Source: Nymphaea colorata (Eukaryota; Streptophyta; Magnoliopsida; Nymphaeales; Nymphaeaceae). Taken from it: 29,546 nucleotides of DNA. The notes beneath the pieces are model-generated. The model saw only the letters and a program-made list of their open reading frames with translations, ran no database searches and was not told the origin of the DNA. Where the stretch lies: assembly GCF_008831285.2 (NCBI RefSeq), contig NW_022205278.1, forward strand, positions 1 through 29,546. Reading direction: 5' to 3'. The translations under genes and the position numbers were made by a program. Numbering within the stretch: position 1 is the stretch's first letter; the number at the start of each line of letters is the position of its first letter. Below, piece after piece: positions 1 to 9,823 of the stretch.

Positions 1-83
1 CCCCAACCCCAACCCCAACCCCAACCCCAACCCCAACCCCAACCCCAACCCCAACCCCAACCCCAACCCCAACCCCAACCCCA
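1..83. repeat. Telomere, C4A2 repeats
   Basis: About 13.8 uninterrupted CCCCAA units start at base 1 and end in CCCCAG, after which unique sequence begins. With the C-rich strand at the 5' end this is a left chromosome terminus (G4T2 on the 3' strand). The same unit is known from oligohymenophorean ciliates such as Tetrahymena. No subtelomeric repeats follow, which fits a macronuclear chromosome formed by de novo telomere addition. Confidence 0.97.
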
Positions 84-157
84 GTTACTTATATTTACCA
101 TATTGATTGTATTCTGTGGGTGGCATGGTCGTCGCTTATTAATTATATTCAGGAGCC

Positions 158-1928
158 ATGCTTTTGCAGCTCGAGCACGAGCACAAGGGCAAGGAGGACT
201 CCCTCCCGCCCCCAAAACCATAACCAATCGGCAGCTCCAGAATCACCAAGAAGCCAGAACCCATCGAGTAACCGCACTCCATCTTCTTCACCCCTCCGCC
301 GCCCACCCACCAAACCGCCTCCTTCAACTTCTACACTGACGGCCTCGAAGAACTCAGGCAGAGTCGCTGGCAGAGCTGCCGCCCCACGTGGTCGACTATA
401 TCAAGGAGCGGAAGGGGTTCAGCGAGGAGCGCGTCTACCAGGCGATCGTGCAGACCAGCGCGGACTTCGTGGGCATCCACATGCGGGACTTCAAGACGGG
501 GATGAAGCTGGAGATGCAGGCCATGTTCGAGGACATCCACGACACGGTGGAGGCGGGCATCTGGGACGGCAGGTACGAGATCAACGAGAGCCGCAACGTA
601 CCGCTTCGACCACTTAGAAATACTTCTCTCTCGCCAAGAAGGAGAACGAACTCCTGAACTTCATCACTGGCGAGCTGGTCAAGCGCAACCTCGACTCCTT
701 CCGGCAGGAACTAGACGACGACGAAATGGCCACCGAAACCATCGACGCGTCCCAGTACCACGCCAAGTCCGAAAACTACAAGACCAAAATCGCTGAGGAT
801 TTCGTCAGGAAGATGAGGGAGGAACAGCTGAGGCACCAATCCTAGATCAACCGCCAAATAGAAGAGAGGAAGATGCACGAATTCAAAGCCATGTAGGAAC
901 GCAGGGCGCGAGAGTAGGAGCGGAGCAGAGAGAAGAAGGAACTGGTGCGGCGCCGCATCGAGCGCCAGAATGAGATCATGGGGATTTAGAAGGAGAGGAG
1001 GCAGAAGATCCACAGCTAGTACCTGAAGATGGTGCAGTCCAACAGGAAGCCGCTCTACCAGGAGACCGAGGAGCGCTACAACAAGTCAGTGATGGAGGAG
1101 CAGAAGCGCAAGTTCAAGATGATGAAGGAGCTCAAGGAGCAGAAGCGGCCCATCAACTTCGACGAAATCCAGGAACACATGGCCAAGTACGAGGAACTCC
1201 TCGAAGAAAACGAGTCCTTCCGCCAGCAGAAGCGGGAACTCAAGGAAAGCGAGTACGAGATCATAGCCAGCAAACGGCCCTACCGCAGCAAGTTCTACAG
1301 CATGACTCTCAAGGAGGGCGCCAACAAGAACGAGGAGAAGTAGCTCAAGACCTCTCTGCTCAAGCGGCAGTAGGACTATGCCGACCACGTCAAGCGCAAC
1401 TTCATGCCGAAGACAGACGAAAGCAAGCAGCAGGAGCTAGAGGAACTCATCAAGCGCATCGACAACCACAAGAAGCACTCCTACCACAGTCGAAAGTACA
1501 TCGAGGAGGGCAAGAGGAATCTTTAAAAGTTGCATCTCCTCATCGCTGAACTCAGGGCCAAGAATAAGCTCAAGCAGAACATCAGCATCGAGGAACTGGC
1601 CAAGGACAAAGAGACCACCAAAAAGTACAAGAACTATCTCTAAGAGATAAAGCTGAGCAAAGCCAAGGAAACTGCAGAGGAGACCATCGACTTCTAGAGC
1701 AAGCTCACCAACAAGAGCCACGACCATATCAAGCTCATCTCTCTGCAAAAGTAGTAAAAAGCGAAGCAAAAGTAGCGGTACCTAGAGTCTTCGATCCAGG
1801 ACATCGACATCCACTCGCACATGCGGGGGAAGTCGATGGTGGAGCAGGACTACCTGGCTTCTGCGAAGGCCAAGATGGCCATCCTCAAGAAGTACAGTCT
1901 GTAGGCGTCTGCTCTGCACGAGTCGTGA
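158..1928 (+). CDS. Coiled-coil protein next to the telomere
   Basis: Not assigned to a family. With TGA as the only stop and TAA/TAG read as Glu, it gives about 576 residues once two 20-nt introns are removed: 598-617 (GT-AG) and 342-361 (candidate GC-AG). The N-terminus is proline-rich, then comes a short globular-looking segment (VVDYIKERKGFSEERVYQAI), then from about residue 150 a very charged alpha-helical region (REEQLRHQS, ERRARE, KQKERYLESS) typical of long coiled coils. About fifteen in-frame TAG/TAA codons lie in the helical part, where Glu suits the heptads. The ATG at 158 follows an AT-rich stretch only 75 bp from the telomere; an upstream in-frame ATG at 125 is possible. The gene ends at TGA 1926-1928, converging on the next gene with 36 bp between them. 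A cytoskeletal or basal-body role is only a guess from composition. Confidence 0.75.
342..361 (+). other. Candidate 20-nt GC-AG intron
   Basis: gcctcgaagaactcaggcag. Its removal joins FNFYTD to ESLAELPPHVV and corrects the frame. It has A at position 15 like the GT-AG introns of this window, but a GC donor. A single missing base near 360 would also restore the frame. Confidence 0.45.
598..617 (+). other. 20-nt spliceosomal intron
   Basis: gtaccgcttcgaccacttag. Its removal joins INESRN to KYFSLAKKEN in one frame. Canonical GT-AG with A15. Confidence 0.85.
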
Positions 1929-1964
1929 TTTTTTATTAATATGAATGATATTCGGATATAGTCA

Positions 1965-3232
1965 TCAATAATGGTAGGAGTTAAAAAGAAGTAGAGAGTT
2001 CTTGAGGAAGCGGTGGTTCTACAGGAAGTAGATGGCGTGCTCAGTCCCCACGCCCAGCATGTTCGGCGTCACCTTGTTCCCCGCCTCCTTCTCCTCCCGG
2101 TAGATCTAGATTGGCTCCACCTCCTTCGGCCGGGGCTTCAGGATGTAGCTTTCGATCTTCTTGTCCACCTTCTTCTCCAGGTCGGTAGTGCCCGCCTCCA
2201 GGTTGCTCCTCAGCTCATCCTCCTTCTTTATCTCCTTGGAGCGCAGCGTGGTGTAAATCTACAGCTTGTGCTTGTACTGCAGCATGAAGACCTTGGAGTT
2301 GGGCGACAGATAGAAGGGCGTTTGCACGCTGATCCGGTCAGAGCTGGGGTGGAAGTAGGTGGCTTCGTTGCACTGCCTGGAGTTCCTCTTGCTCCTGAGA
2401 GCGGCCACGTCCAGGATCTTCTCAACGGCCTTCCTCATGAAGATATCCACCTTGAAGGTGAGGAACTCTGAGATCTCCTTCAGCTTGCCCTTCTCAATGT
2501 GAAGGTCCTTGCGGGTTTCCAGATACTTTTACATCAGCTTGAACTTGAGCGTGTCCTTCGACGTCTCGATTGCTCTTGGGTCGTTCCTCTGGTCGCGTCC
2601 CTCCACCTTGCGCGCTTTTTCAGGGGCCGTCCTTCGCTCGGGCTCTGGCCTGTAGACAGGCGGAGGAGGAGGGAGCGCCTTTGGCTTCTGCTCTTCGCTT
2701 TCGTTCTCTTCTGACTATGAATACTTATCGTTTTTCTGCTCCTCTATCTTCTTCCTTTCGACTCGCCTGGCCTCCATCCTTTTCATCTTTTCCTTTGATT
2801 TGTTGCACCAGTCACTGGCGATTTCCTTGGGCCAGCTGTCGTACTGCTTTTTGAGCTTGAGGAGGTGGACGGTGTACTTGGCGATGACGCCCTCGATGGT
2901 GAGGGTTTCCTTGGTGAGGTTGATGGCGGGCTGCAGCCGAGCAGGTACTCGTTGACGTCGAACCCGTAAGTCTCGCCGACCATCCTGTACTTCTCAGTGC
3001 GAACGAGCTCGTTGAAGGCCTCCCTGTAGGCGGTGAGCCCGTCCGAGAGCAGGATGTACATCTTGCCCTGCATCGGGTTGAGTCCGGCGATCTACCGGCG
3101 GTCGCGCGTACGCTCCAGGCGCCGCATGACTCCAGAAACCTTTTCCTTCTCCTTCTCGTCCTCCTCCCGGTTGAGGATGTTCTCGAGACACTTGAGCATG
3201 GCCTTGATCTCCAAGTCCTGGCCCTGATTCAT
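1965..3232 (-). CDS. Charged hypothetical protein
   Basis: No family recognised. The start ATG (3230-3232) follows AT-rich sequence and gives MNQGQDLEIKAMLKCLENIL. The reading ends at two adjacent TGA codons (1965-1967 and 1962-1964). Translation with TAR as Glu gives roughly 420 residues: an N-terminal helical domain, a Lys/Glu-rich middle (KSKEKMKRMEARRVERKK) with a Pro run, and a C-terminal part that looks folded (TPFYLSPNSKVFMLQYKHKL). The frame breaks once near 2938, between VNEYLLG and LQPAINLTKETL, where one base is missing. A 26-nt GT-AG excision would fix the frame but lacks the A seen near the 3' end of the other introns, so an indel is as likely. Eight or so in-frame TAG/TAA codons are present. 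Confidence 0.7.
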
Positions 3233-3392
3233 TTTGTATAATCTACAATATAACCAACCACCTGCCTCCCCAACAGAGCACTTCCCTTCAACAACAGGGC
3301 GCAATTTTATAAACTTGTCTCCATTTCCCCACCGCCTAGCAGAGAACGGACAAAGACGTGCTATAATCAATGGGAGCTTTCACGATCATCGG

Positions 3393-4693
3393 TCATAGCT
3401 TTTTGAAGAACTTGTCACAGAGGTCGTCGGTCATGCTGCTTTCCTCCTCGGGGATGATTACCCAGTCGTTTTCTTCGGTGGGCGTGTAGTGCCTGGGGCC
3501 GAGTGGAAGCCCACGCAGGGCCTGATTTCGGCTTCCTTCAGGTTTTCGCAGATGGTTTATAGGATTTCGTCGAGGTACTGGCGGTCGTTGTTGTTGACCA
3601 TGGGCTCCACGTCGAAGTGGATCTTGTTGGAGTCCTTCCCGTAGAAGTTGTAGTAGTAGTCTGAGCGGGGGATCTCGTTGTCGATCTCCTGCCCCAGCAT
3701 CAGTCCCGTCTCGTAGGTCCAGCAGCGCGCCACGTTCTCGATGGTGTAGCCGCCTCCTCCCAGCAGCACCATGGGCGTGCCGAAGCTCTTCATGAAGGTG
3801 AGCAGCTCGCCGTGGCCCTTGATGGAGAGGTTGAGGTGGCCCAGCTTGTCCCTGGAGAGCGAGTCTGCGCCGCACTGGATGACCATGACGTCGGGCACGT
3901 AGAAGGAGCAGATCCTGCTCATGATCTTCTTGAAGAGCTCCAGGAAGGAGGCGTCGTCCATGCCCTTCTTGAGGGGGATGTTGGCAGTGTAGAACTTGCC
4001 GACGCCCTCGCCCACCTCGTCGAGCGCGCCCGTCCCCGGGAAGAAGTCCTCCTCGAACTCGTGGAAGCTGACGGTGAAGACGCGGTTGGTGTGGAAGAAG
4101 GCCTCCTCGACGCCGTCGCCGTGGTGCACGTCGATGTCGAGGTAGAGCACGCGCGGGTAGGCCTTCAGCAGCTACAGGATGCACAGCACGATGTCGTTGA
4201 TGTAGCAGAACCCACTCGCCTCCGACTTCTTCCCGTGGTGGTAGCCCCCAGACCAGTTTATCACGATGTCGCCCTCTCCCGCGATGATGAGGTCGGCTGC
4301 GTCGATGCTGCCTCCGGCTGCGAGGCGGCAGAAATCGTAGAGTCCCTCGAAGCCGGGGCAATCCACGGTCTGGTTGATCTTGAAGATGGGATTGAGTTTG
4401 GTGTCCTCCCTCATCTTGATCCTCTCGGTCTCGGAGGTGGAATACTGTTCGACGATCTGTTCTGCCTTGGGCGAGACCCAGGACTCGAGGTACTTGATGT
4501 AGAGGGGGTGGTGGAAGGCGCAGAGTTCCTCTGAGGTGGCTTCCTTGCTGTGGAACATGCGTAGCTGGGTGGAGAGGCCGTAGTTGTTGATGAGGCTGTG
4601 GACCATCTTCATGCGTTTGGTCTTCATGGGGTGCTCCTTGCTGAACTCGTACTTGGTGATGTCCTCGTTGTAAAGGTAGCAGACTTTACGCAT
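3393..4693 (-). CDS. Class I histone deacetylase (HDAC1/RPD3-like)
   Basis: Zinc-dependent lysine deacetylase of the RPD3/HDAC1 class, expected in nuclear co-repressor complexes. About 426 residues after one candidate 20-nt intron (3473-3492). All catalytic elements are visible: the paired His of [16 protein letters not shown], the zinc ligands in DIDVHHGDG and [13 protein letters not shown], and the active-site Tyr in [18 protein letters not shown]. The start at 4693 gives [12 protein letters not shown], matching the RRKVCYYYDGD opening of HDAC1. A TAG at 4172-4174 (residue 174) falls on the conserved Glu of ILELLK, and a TAA lies in the tail (EIL-E-TICENL). The C-terminus is acidic ([15 protein letters not shown]) and ends in TGA 3393-3395. 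It shares a 158-bp divergent promoter region with the ITFG1-like gene. Confidence 0.95.
3473..3492 (-). other. Candidate 20-nt GC-AG intron
   Basis: On the minus strand gcactacacgcccaccgaag. Its removal joins GFHSAP to [11 protein letters not shown] and makes the gene an exact multiple of three. It has a GC donor and an A at position 14 instead of 15, so an alternative is a lost C in the CCCC run just upstream. Confidence 0.4.
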
Positions 4694-4851
4694 CGATAAT
4701 ATTACAAACTCGCCCTCCACTCACACTCATAAATACCGCACAGTTTGTGAGAGTGAGTACAATTCCATCCATAGTCCAAACATAGAAGGGATAACTGCTG
4801 TGTTGTGTGTTCGCAATCCATTAGAATTATAATAATAAGTAAGCAGCCATT
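4694..4851. promoter_or_regulatory. Divergent promoter region with inverted repeat
   Basis: This 158-bp spacer separates the start codons of the divergent HDAC and ITFG1-like genes. It holds an imperfect inverted repeat, ctcacactcataaa (4720-4733) and tttgtgagagtgag (4744-4757), pairing at 12 of 14 positions around a 10-nt centre. The ITFG1 start is preceded by an AT-rich stretch with aataataa. Confidence 0.4.
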
Positions 4852-6774
4852 ATGATGAAAGCCCACACCGTTCTTTTGTTGCTCCTTCCGCTAGCCTTCG
4901 CAGCCAGATAATGCGCCGATACCAGTTGCTTCGTCAAGAAGCTCTTCGACTTCAGCTATCCCAAGTAGGACGTCTACAGCATCACCCTAAGTACGGATCC
5001 TCCGAGACAGGCGGCAACCAGACGCAGATGAACAACTTCATCAAGGCCTACGGGGACTTCAACAGCGACCTCAGGGCGGACTACGTCTCAGTCGACAACA
5101 GCTCCAACACCGTCGTCTTCATCTACAGCACTTCCTCCAACCTCTACGAACTCACCTACACCCTCCCTCCCTTCCAGGCCTGCAATCCCATCAACTACTT
5201 CCTCTGTAAAACTCCCCTTACCTAGTCGACATCAATTCCGACGGGAATTTGGATATAACTGTGTGGGGAAGCAACCCAACTGGCAACTGCATGTACCCGC
5301 TCATCCAAAATGAATCGGGCATCTTCAACGTTGGAGTGGCCGACACTTTCAACCTCACTGTCGCCACCACCCAGCCGTCGCTATTCGAGTACAATTTGCC
5401 AGCAGGCGGCGGCACGGTGAAGACCAATTGCCTGCTCATCTACAACAACGACGCTGGAGTCACCTCCAGGTTCATCCTCTACTTCCAGAGTGGAGCTTAG
5501 TAAGCAATCTTTTATAAAGCCAATCGGTGCCTTGGTCGCAGTGGTTCACCACTGCAGGATACTCAAACGTGGCCTTTTCCGACCAGCACTGGAACACCTT
5601 CATCGACCTCACCAACGACTGCTTCCCCGACTTCGTCATCACCAACAGCCAGCAGCAGATCTAGTTTTGGATCTACAACAGCTCCTCCTCCACCTTCTTC
5701 CTCTGTACTCCTCCATTAAAACAGCCCTGCCCAGACTGTCACCGCCTGCTCTCCCTCAACATCATCGACATCAGTACAGCCTTAGGTTAGCTTAGACTAC
5801 GACGGTGCTTTGGACCTGATATCGGCGAATCCACCAAGCTCAACATCTACTTGGGCACGCGGACTCTCAACATGGACAGCTCCTTCTGCGTTTACGGCAG
5901 CTACAGCTTCAGCTTTTAATCCACTCCAGAGTGTTCGACATTACTGCCAATTTCCCCAACTACGCCATCGTGGAGCAGAACCTGCAGTTCGCCGACCTCA
6001 ACGTCGACGGCTATCCCGACCTGATCATGCTGGTCAGCATCAACTCCGCCCCCAACTCCCTCCTCGTCTTCGAGAACAAGTTCTAAGGCGGGAGCTACTT
6101 CTAGCTTTACGACGCCTACAATAGCAACCTGAATGGCAAGATCGGCGCAGCTGAGGTGGTCACAGCCAGCTTCTTCGACATCCTCGACAATGGGTACTGC
6201 TGAAATCACGAAGAATCGTCGACATCTTGGTCAATGTAAACTCGCCCACCGGTGTGGTTTCGCTTGCCTTCTACAATAACTATCTCTACCAGAACAGCTT
6301 CTACATTAAGGCCTACGGAACCAACGGGAAAAGCACCAACAGGGGCGCGCAAGTTCCTGGCGTTTCTTTCTACTGGCTCAACAGCGTAGGCAACGCCCAA
6401 AAGGTGTCAATCACCACCCAGATTACGCAAACGTCGTACAACTCCTTCCCCATGCCCTACGCGCTGACCGGCCTGGGCCGCGCCAACAACTACGTGGAGA
6501 TGTTCACCGTTGGAAGGCTGGGAGAGCAGGCGTCCTGGTCGCCCATCATCCCCAACAGCCAGCTCGCCATCTTCGCAGGCAACTAGCCATCCTCGACGTA
6601 TAAAATGCTTGAGTTAGGTGGGGGATAAAGATATTCATAATGCCGGCCGACTCGCTGGTCTACGTCATCATCGTCTGCATCGTGATCCTGACCATCCTCG
6701 GCCTCATCCTGGTCGGCATCAAGATCCACCGCAAGAGGAACGAGGAGGCAGTGGGACTTCTCAACGCCATCTGA
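4852..6774 (+). CDS. ITFG1/TIP-like FG-GAP membrane protein
   Basis: Homologue of T-cell immunomodulatory protein (ITFG1, linkin), a type I membrane protein with a lumenal FG-GAP beta-propeller. The signal peptide is MMKAHTVLLLLLPLAFAA. Calcium-loop-like FG-GAP motifs are AYGDFNSDLRADY, DINSDGNLDITVW, DYDGALDLI and DLNVDGYPDLIM, then FFDILDNGIVDILV. The C-terminal signature (TGLGRANNYVEMFTVGR, SWSPIIPNSQLAIF) matches the ITFG1 ending, followed by one TM helix (SLVYVIIVCIVILTILGLI) and a short basic tail. Introns of 20 nt at 4991, 5206, 5500, 6194 and 6598 are fixed by homology; a further GT-AG 20-mer at 5705-5724 and a GC-AG 20-mer at 5912-5931 are candidates. Between about 5700 and 5935 the frame is not fully resolved: DYDGALDLI and GESTKLNIYLGTRT lie in different frames. 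Stop TGA 6772-6774; about 580 residues. Confidence 0.9.
4991..5010 (+). other. 20-nt spliceosomal intron
   Basis: gtacggatcctccgagacag. Splicing gives DVYSITLSGNQTQMNN and leads in frame into the first FG-GAP motif. A15 present. Confidence 0.85.
5206..5225 (+). other. 20-nt spliceosomal intron
   Basis: gtaaaactccccttacctag. Splicing gives NYFLFDINSDGNLDITVW, an intact FG-GAP loop. A15 present. Confidence 0.92.
5500..5519 (+). other. 20-nt spliceosomal intron
   Basis: gtaagcaatcttttataaag. Splicing joins YFQSGAY to QSVPWSQWFTT, followed in frame by NTFIDLTNDCFPDF, which matches the ITFG1 family. A15 present. Confidence 0.9.
5705..5724 (+). other. Candidate 20-nt intron
   Basis: gtactcctccattaaaacag. 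It has the full local signature (GT, A15, AG and AT-rich interior), but removing it does not by itself give a good downstream frame, because this stretch has further frame breaks. Confidence 0.5.
5912..5931 (+). other. Candidate 20-nt GC-AG intron
   Basis: gcttttaatccactccagag. Its removal joins VYGSYSF to MFDITANFPNYAIVEQN and corrects the frame. It lacks A15, so a missing base near 5930 is an alternative. Confidence 0.3.
6194..6213 (+). other. 20-nt spliceosomal intron
   Basis: gtactgctgaaatcacgaag. Splicing gives SFFDILDNGIVDILVNV, matching ATFFDIYEDGILDIVV of human ITFG1. If retained, a TGA would be read at once. A15 present. Confidence 0.95.
6598..6617 (+). other. 20-nt spliceosomal intron
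   Basis: gtataaaatgcttgagttag. Splicing gives SSTWGIKIFIMPADSLVYV and brings the transmembrane helix into frame, as in ITFG1. A15 present. Confidence 0.93.
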
Positions 6775-6895
6775 CCTTGATTTACGATATGGTCTGATTG
6801 CTATTCCATTTTACCCTTGGAGTATATACATATTGCGCTGGAATGGTGGTCCAATTAAATGTGAATTTAACTGATTCTTTTTAAAATTAATTCAA

Positions 6896-9055
6896 ATGGA
6901 GGAAGAGCAGGAAAACATCCATCCGAACACGGGTTCTCCGGGGCTGGCCGACGTCATCAGGGAGAACATAAACTTCCAGCTGGACCAGTCCATCAAGCGC
7001 ACCCTCCTCAAGGAGTCCCTCCTCAAGATCAGCCTCGATAAGGATTTCTCCCACCTCTTCGAGCACCACCTCGCCCAGAAGCAGGACGCCCTCGCCAACG
7101 CCGACAACGCCCCGCCCACCAAACAGTCCTTCATGCAGGTCTCCGAGGAGATCCGCGACATCTGCAACTGGCTGGAGGAGAGCGAGGAGTTCTGCGGACT
7201 AGCCTACCTGCCGTTCAACTCCACGCCCAGACTAGTCCAGATCCTGCACCAGAAAATCGAGGGGACCGCGATCATCGTAACCGAGTACCCCACTTTCTGG
7301 ATCAGCAAGATGGAGGACTTGGGACGGCTGTCGAAGCTGAAGTGGGGCTTCCTGAGCGCCAACCAGGAGGCGGAGGACAAGGTGCGCGTTTTGGAGCTGT
7401 ACGAGCTGAAGAAGCTGAAGCTGCTGTTCATCACGCCCTCGCTCTTCAAGTGCGAGGAGTACCACGAGTTCGAGTGCGACCTGCTGCTGATGGGCGACAT
7501 GCACCTCTACCACAACCACAGCGCCTTCATCGCCAGGATCATCGCCAAGACCAACCCCAACCGCGTCCTGGGGCTGTACCACACGCTGATGTCGGACCAC
7601 TACAAGGAGCACCTCACGCTCAACCACATGCACGAGGTCAACAAGCCCAGGAGCAGCAGCTTCAACTTCATCGTCCTCAGGACCTCCCTCGAGGACAAGT
7701 TCCGCAACATGATGACCTACATCGGCAAGAACGAGTTCAAGAAGATCCTCATCCTGGTCAACAAGCGCCAGGAGGCCTACTCGCTCAACAAGAAGCTACT
7801 GATGGAGTCGAAGACCTCGATCAACCTGTTCGACTACCTGAGCAGCTCGGAAATGAACAGCTTCATCGCCGAGGACATGCTCTCCAAACTGGAGAGGGAC
7901 AAGGAGGAGGAGAAGATCTTCGAGCTGATCAAGCGCATCAACGGCTGCGAAATCACCATCGCCAAGAACACCGATTTCCTGAGGTTCTGCAACTTCGACA
8001 TCGCGGTCTACTTCTCCTTCACCGACGTCGTCAAGTTCATCGAGTCCTCCTTCACCACGAGGGAGAAACTGCTGCTGTTCGAGGAAAACGACTACCACAG
8101 CTACCGCAACCTGATCACTGCGGACCTGGTGACGCTGGACAACCTGCAGAAGATCGTCATGCGCATGGTGGAGAAGACCATCAGGAAGGAGGAGCAGAGC
8201 AGGAAGCGCTACTACTCGGACTACATCGACGACAAACTGCTGGACTGCTACACCATCAGCAAGCAGTACGCCGAGAAGGACGAGGAGAAGGTCATCCGCA
8301 TCAACACCTTCTGCAGGAAGCACGAAATCTCCAACAAACTCTTCTCCAGGATCATCGACTCCCTCGAGAGGAACGCAGTCCTCGCCATCAACTACCGCAC
8401 CATCTACGAAATAGAAATAGACATGGACTCCGTCTCCAGACTCAAAAAGCAACTGCCCATGATCGAGGAGATAAGGAGGAAGGTGAACCTGCTCAACGTC
8501 TCCACCACGCTCCAGAAGACCATCAGGAACATCCTGGAGGAGCTCAAGAGAGAGGGCATCAAGTATAAGATCACCGAAGAGGCTCTGCAGATCAAGATAC
8601 TCAAGAACTACGAGGACATCGACTGGATGACAGTCAACGAGACGGTGAACAGGCCAGTGGTGGCAGAGGCTCTCAACTTGGACAAATCCTTCGAGACCTT
8701 CAAGGACTGCGCCTACAGCAGCATCGAGCTGACCAGGCGAGAGAAGGCTCTCCAGAAGAAGGAAGTGATGCTGAACTTCTTCTCGGAGGGCGGCAAGGAC
8801 AGCAGCGCCACCCTCATGGACAGCTACCACAAGAGCAACCTCCTCACCTCGGAAATCGAAGAGTGGATCCGCCACAGCGAGGAAATCAGCATCAACGAGC
8901 ACGACCTGGTCCTGCTGCTGCAGGGCGTCGAGAAGGGCAGGGTCAGCAGGCACAAGGACGACCCCATCTACGGACGCTACCGCAGACTCAAGTACGAGGA
9001 GCTGATGTAGGCCATCACCAAGATCTACTCCAGCAAGAAGCTCAAACTCTAGTGA
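6896..9055 (+). CDS. Degenerate RecQ-like helicase (pseudo-helicase)
   Basis: About 719 residues, no introns. The order of segments follows the RecQ helicase core: GTAIIVTEYPTFWISKMEDL (motif Ia region), WGFLSANQEAEDKV (RecQ LNS-Q region, about residue 150), LKLLFITPSLF (family KLLYVTPE), then LLLMGDMHLYHNHSAF where RecQ has IDEAHCISQWGHDF, and SSFNFIVLRTS (family SFNRPNL). The Walker A GKS motif is absent and the DEAH box reads GDMH, so ATP hydrolysis is unlikely. The C-terminal half has an RQC/winged-helix-like stretch (INTFCRKHEISNKLFSRIIDSLER, about residue 465). The ATG at 6896 follows AT-rich sequence. TAG at 9008-9010 is read through as Glu, adding AITKIYSSKKLKL; a second TAG directly precedes TGA 9053-9055. 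A structural or DNA-binding role is inferred. The family call rests on motif order only. Confidence 0.6.
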
Positions 9056-9144
9056 TAATTCATCAACCTGCATATACTTCCAGCGGTTTCATGTATCTAG
9101 GCAAAGATATGGATGTATGTGATGTTATAGATGTCAATGATCGA

Positions 9145-9600
9145 TCATTCGTAGATCCAGTTGTGGGAGTGGTGGGTCCACTCGGCCAGTTCCTTTCCGA
9201 ACCAGAGGCTGATTTCCTTCTCGGCGTTGACGACGGAGTCGGATCCGTGGCAGATGTTCCTGCCGGTGATGATGCAGAAATCACCTCTGATGGTTCCGGG
9301 GTTGGATTGGAGGGGGTTGGTGGCGCCGAGGAGGAGTCTGCCAGTGGCAACCACGCCTTTTCCCTCCCAGACCATACCGACGACGGGGCCGGAAAGCATG
9401 TAGGTGATAAGAGCCTGGAAGAAAGGTCTGTCGTTGAGGTCCTTGTAGTGCTCCTCAAGCAGTTCCCTGGTTGGGGTGATGAGCTTGAGAGCTCTGAGGT
9501 AGTATCCCTTCTGCTCAAACCTGGCGATGATGGCGCCGACAAGTCCTCTCTGGACACCGTCGGGCTTGACCATGATGTAGGTTCTCTCGTTGTTGGACAT
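9145..9600 (-). CDS. Nucleoside diphosphate kinase
   Basis: Transfers the gamma-phosphate between nucleoside tri- and diphosphates through a phospho-histidine. It has 151 residues, the usual length of the cytosolic group I enzyme. The family opening [18 protein letters not shown], the RPFF and [15 protein letters not shown] segments, and the active site [16 protein letters not shown] with its catalytic His are all present. A Cys replaces the usual Ile before that His. There are no introns and no TAR codons, as expected for a highly expressed gene. It ends at TGA 9145-9147, 89 bp from the converging helicase-like gene. Confidence 0.97.
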   Translation of the reverse strand: MSNNERTYIMVKPDGVQRGLVGAIIARFEQKGYYLRALKLITPTRELLEEHYKDLNDRPFFQALITYMLSGPVVGMVWEGKGVVATGRLLLGATNPLQSNPGTIRGDFCIITGRNICHGSDSVVNAEKEISLWFGKELAEWTHHSHNWIYE

Positions 9601-9823
9601 TGTTGAATGATATTATAAATCTTATCAACTGCCCAAATTAATACCAAAACAGTTGAAAATAAAATTAAATCCCAAAACCCACCCAACACACCCCGCCATT
9701 AGGATAACAACCAATAAAATAAATCCAACCTCTTCTCTAATGCCAAAAAAGCAACTATTTGGAAGGTGGCTGCTGGTATTCTCCGCACTGTTGTGCCGGT
9801 TGGGAATGATGATGAATATGTAA
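9601..9823. promoter_or_regulatory. NDP kinase upstream region
   Basis: An AT-rich 223-bp spacer lies between the NDP kinase start and the end of the next minus-strand gene. It must hold the NDP kinase promoter and the 3' end of the DRC8-like transcript. No specific motif or RNA gene was recognised. Confidence 0.3.

Noticed and set aside
3393-4361. A 322-codon minus-strand frame over HDAC
   Set aside because: Most of it is an out-of-frame Arg/His-rich shadow. Only its last residues (from about WVIIPEEE) are real, as the HDAC C-terminus after the frame change.
5774-5795. A 22-nt GT-AG intron in the ITFG1-like gene
   Set aside because: It would give DINYDGALDLI, but it has no A at the fixed distance from the 3' end and its length is off; the local frame is left open.
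5890-5912. A 23-nt GT-AG intron in the ITFG1-like gene
   Set aside because: It fits the frame but is GC-rich, of unusual length and lacks the expected A.
158-6774. Euplotes-type +1 programmed frameshifting
   Set aside because: Most frame changes are removed by 20-nt introns, the rest have the opposite sign, and none sits at a stop codon as in Euplotes.
7796-9073. A 425-codon open frame on the minus strand
   Set aside because: It is antisense to the plus-strand RecQ-like gene and its Val/Leu/Asp-rich composition is the mirror of GC-biased codons. The same holds for the long plus-strand frame at 11108-12439 opposite TOG protein A and for 2013-2471 opposite the gene at 1965-3232.
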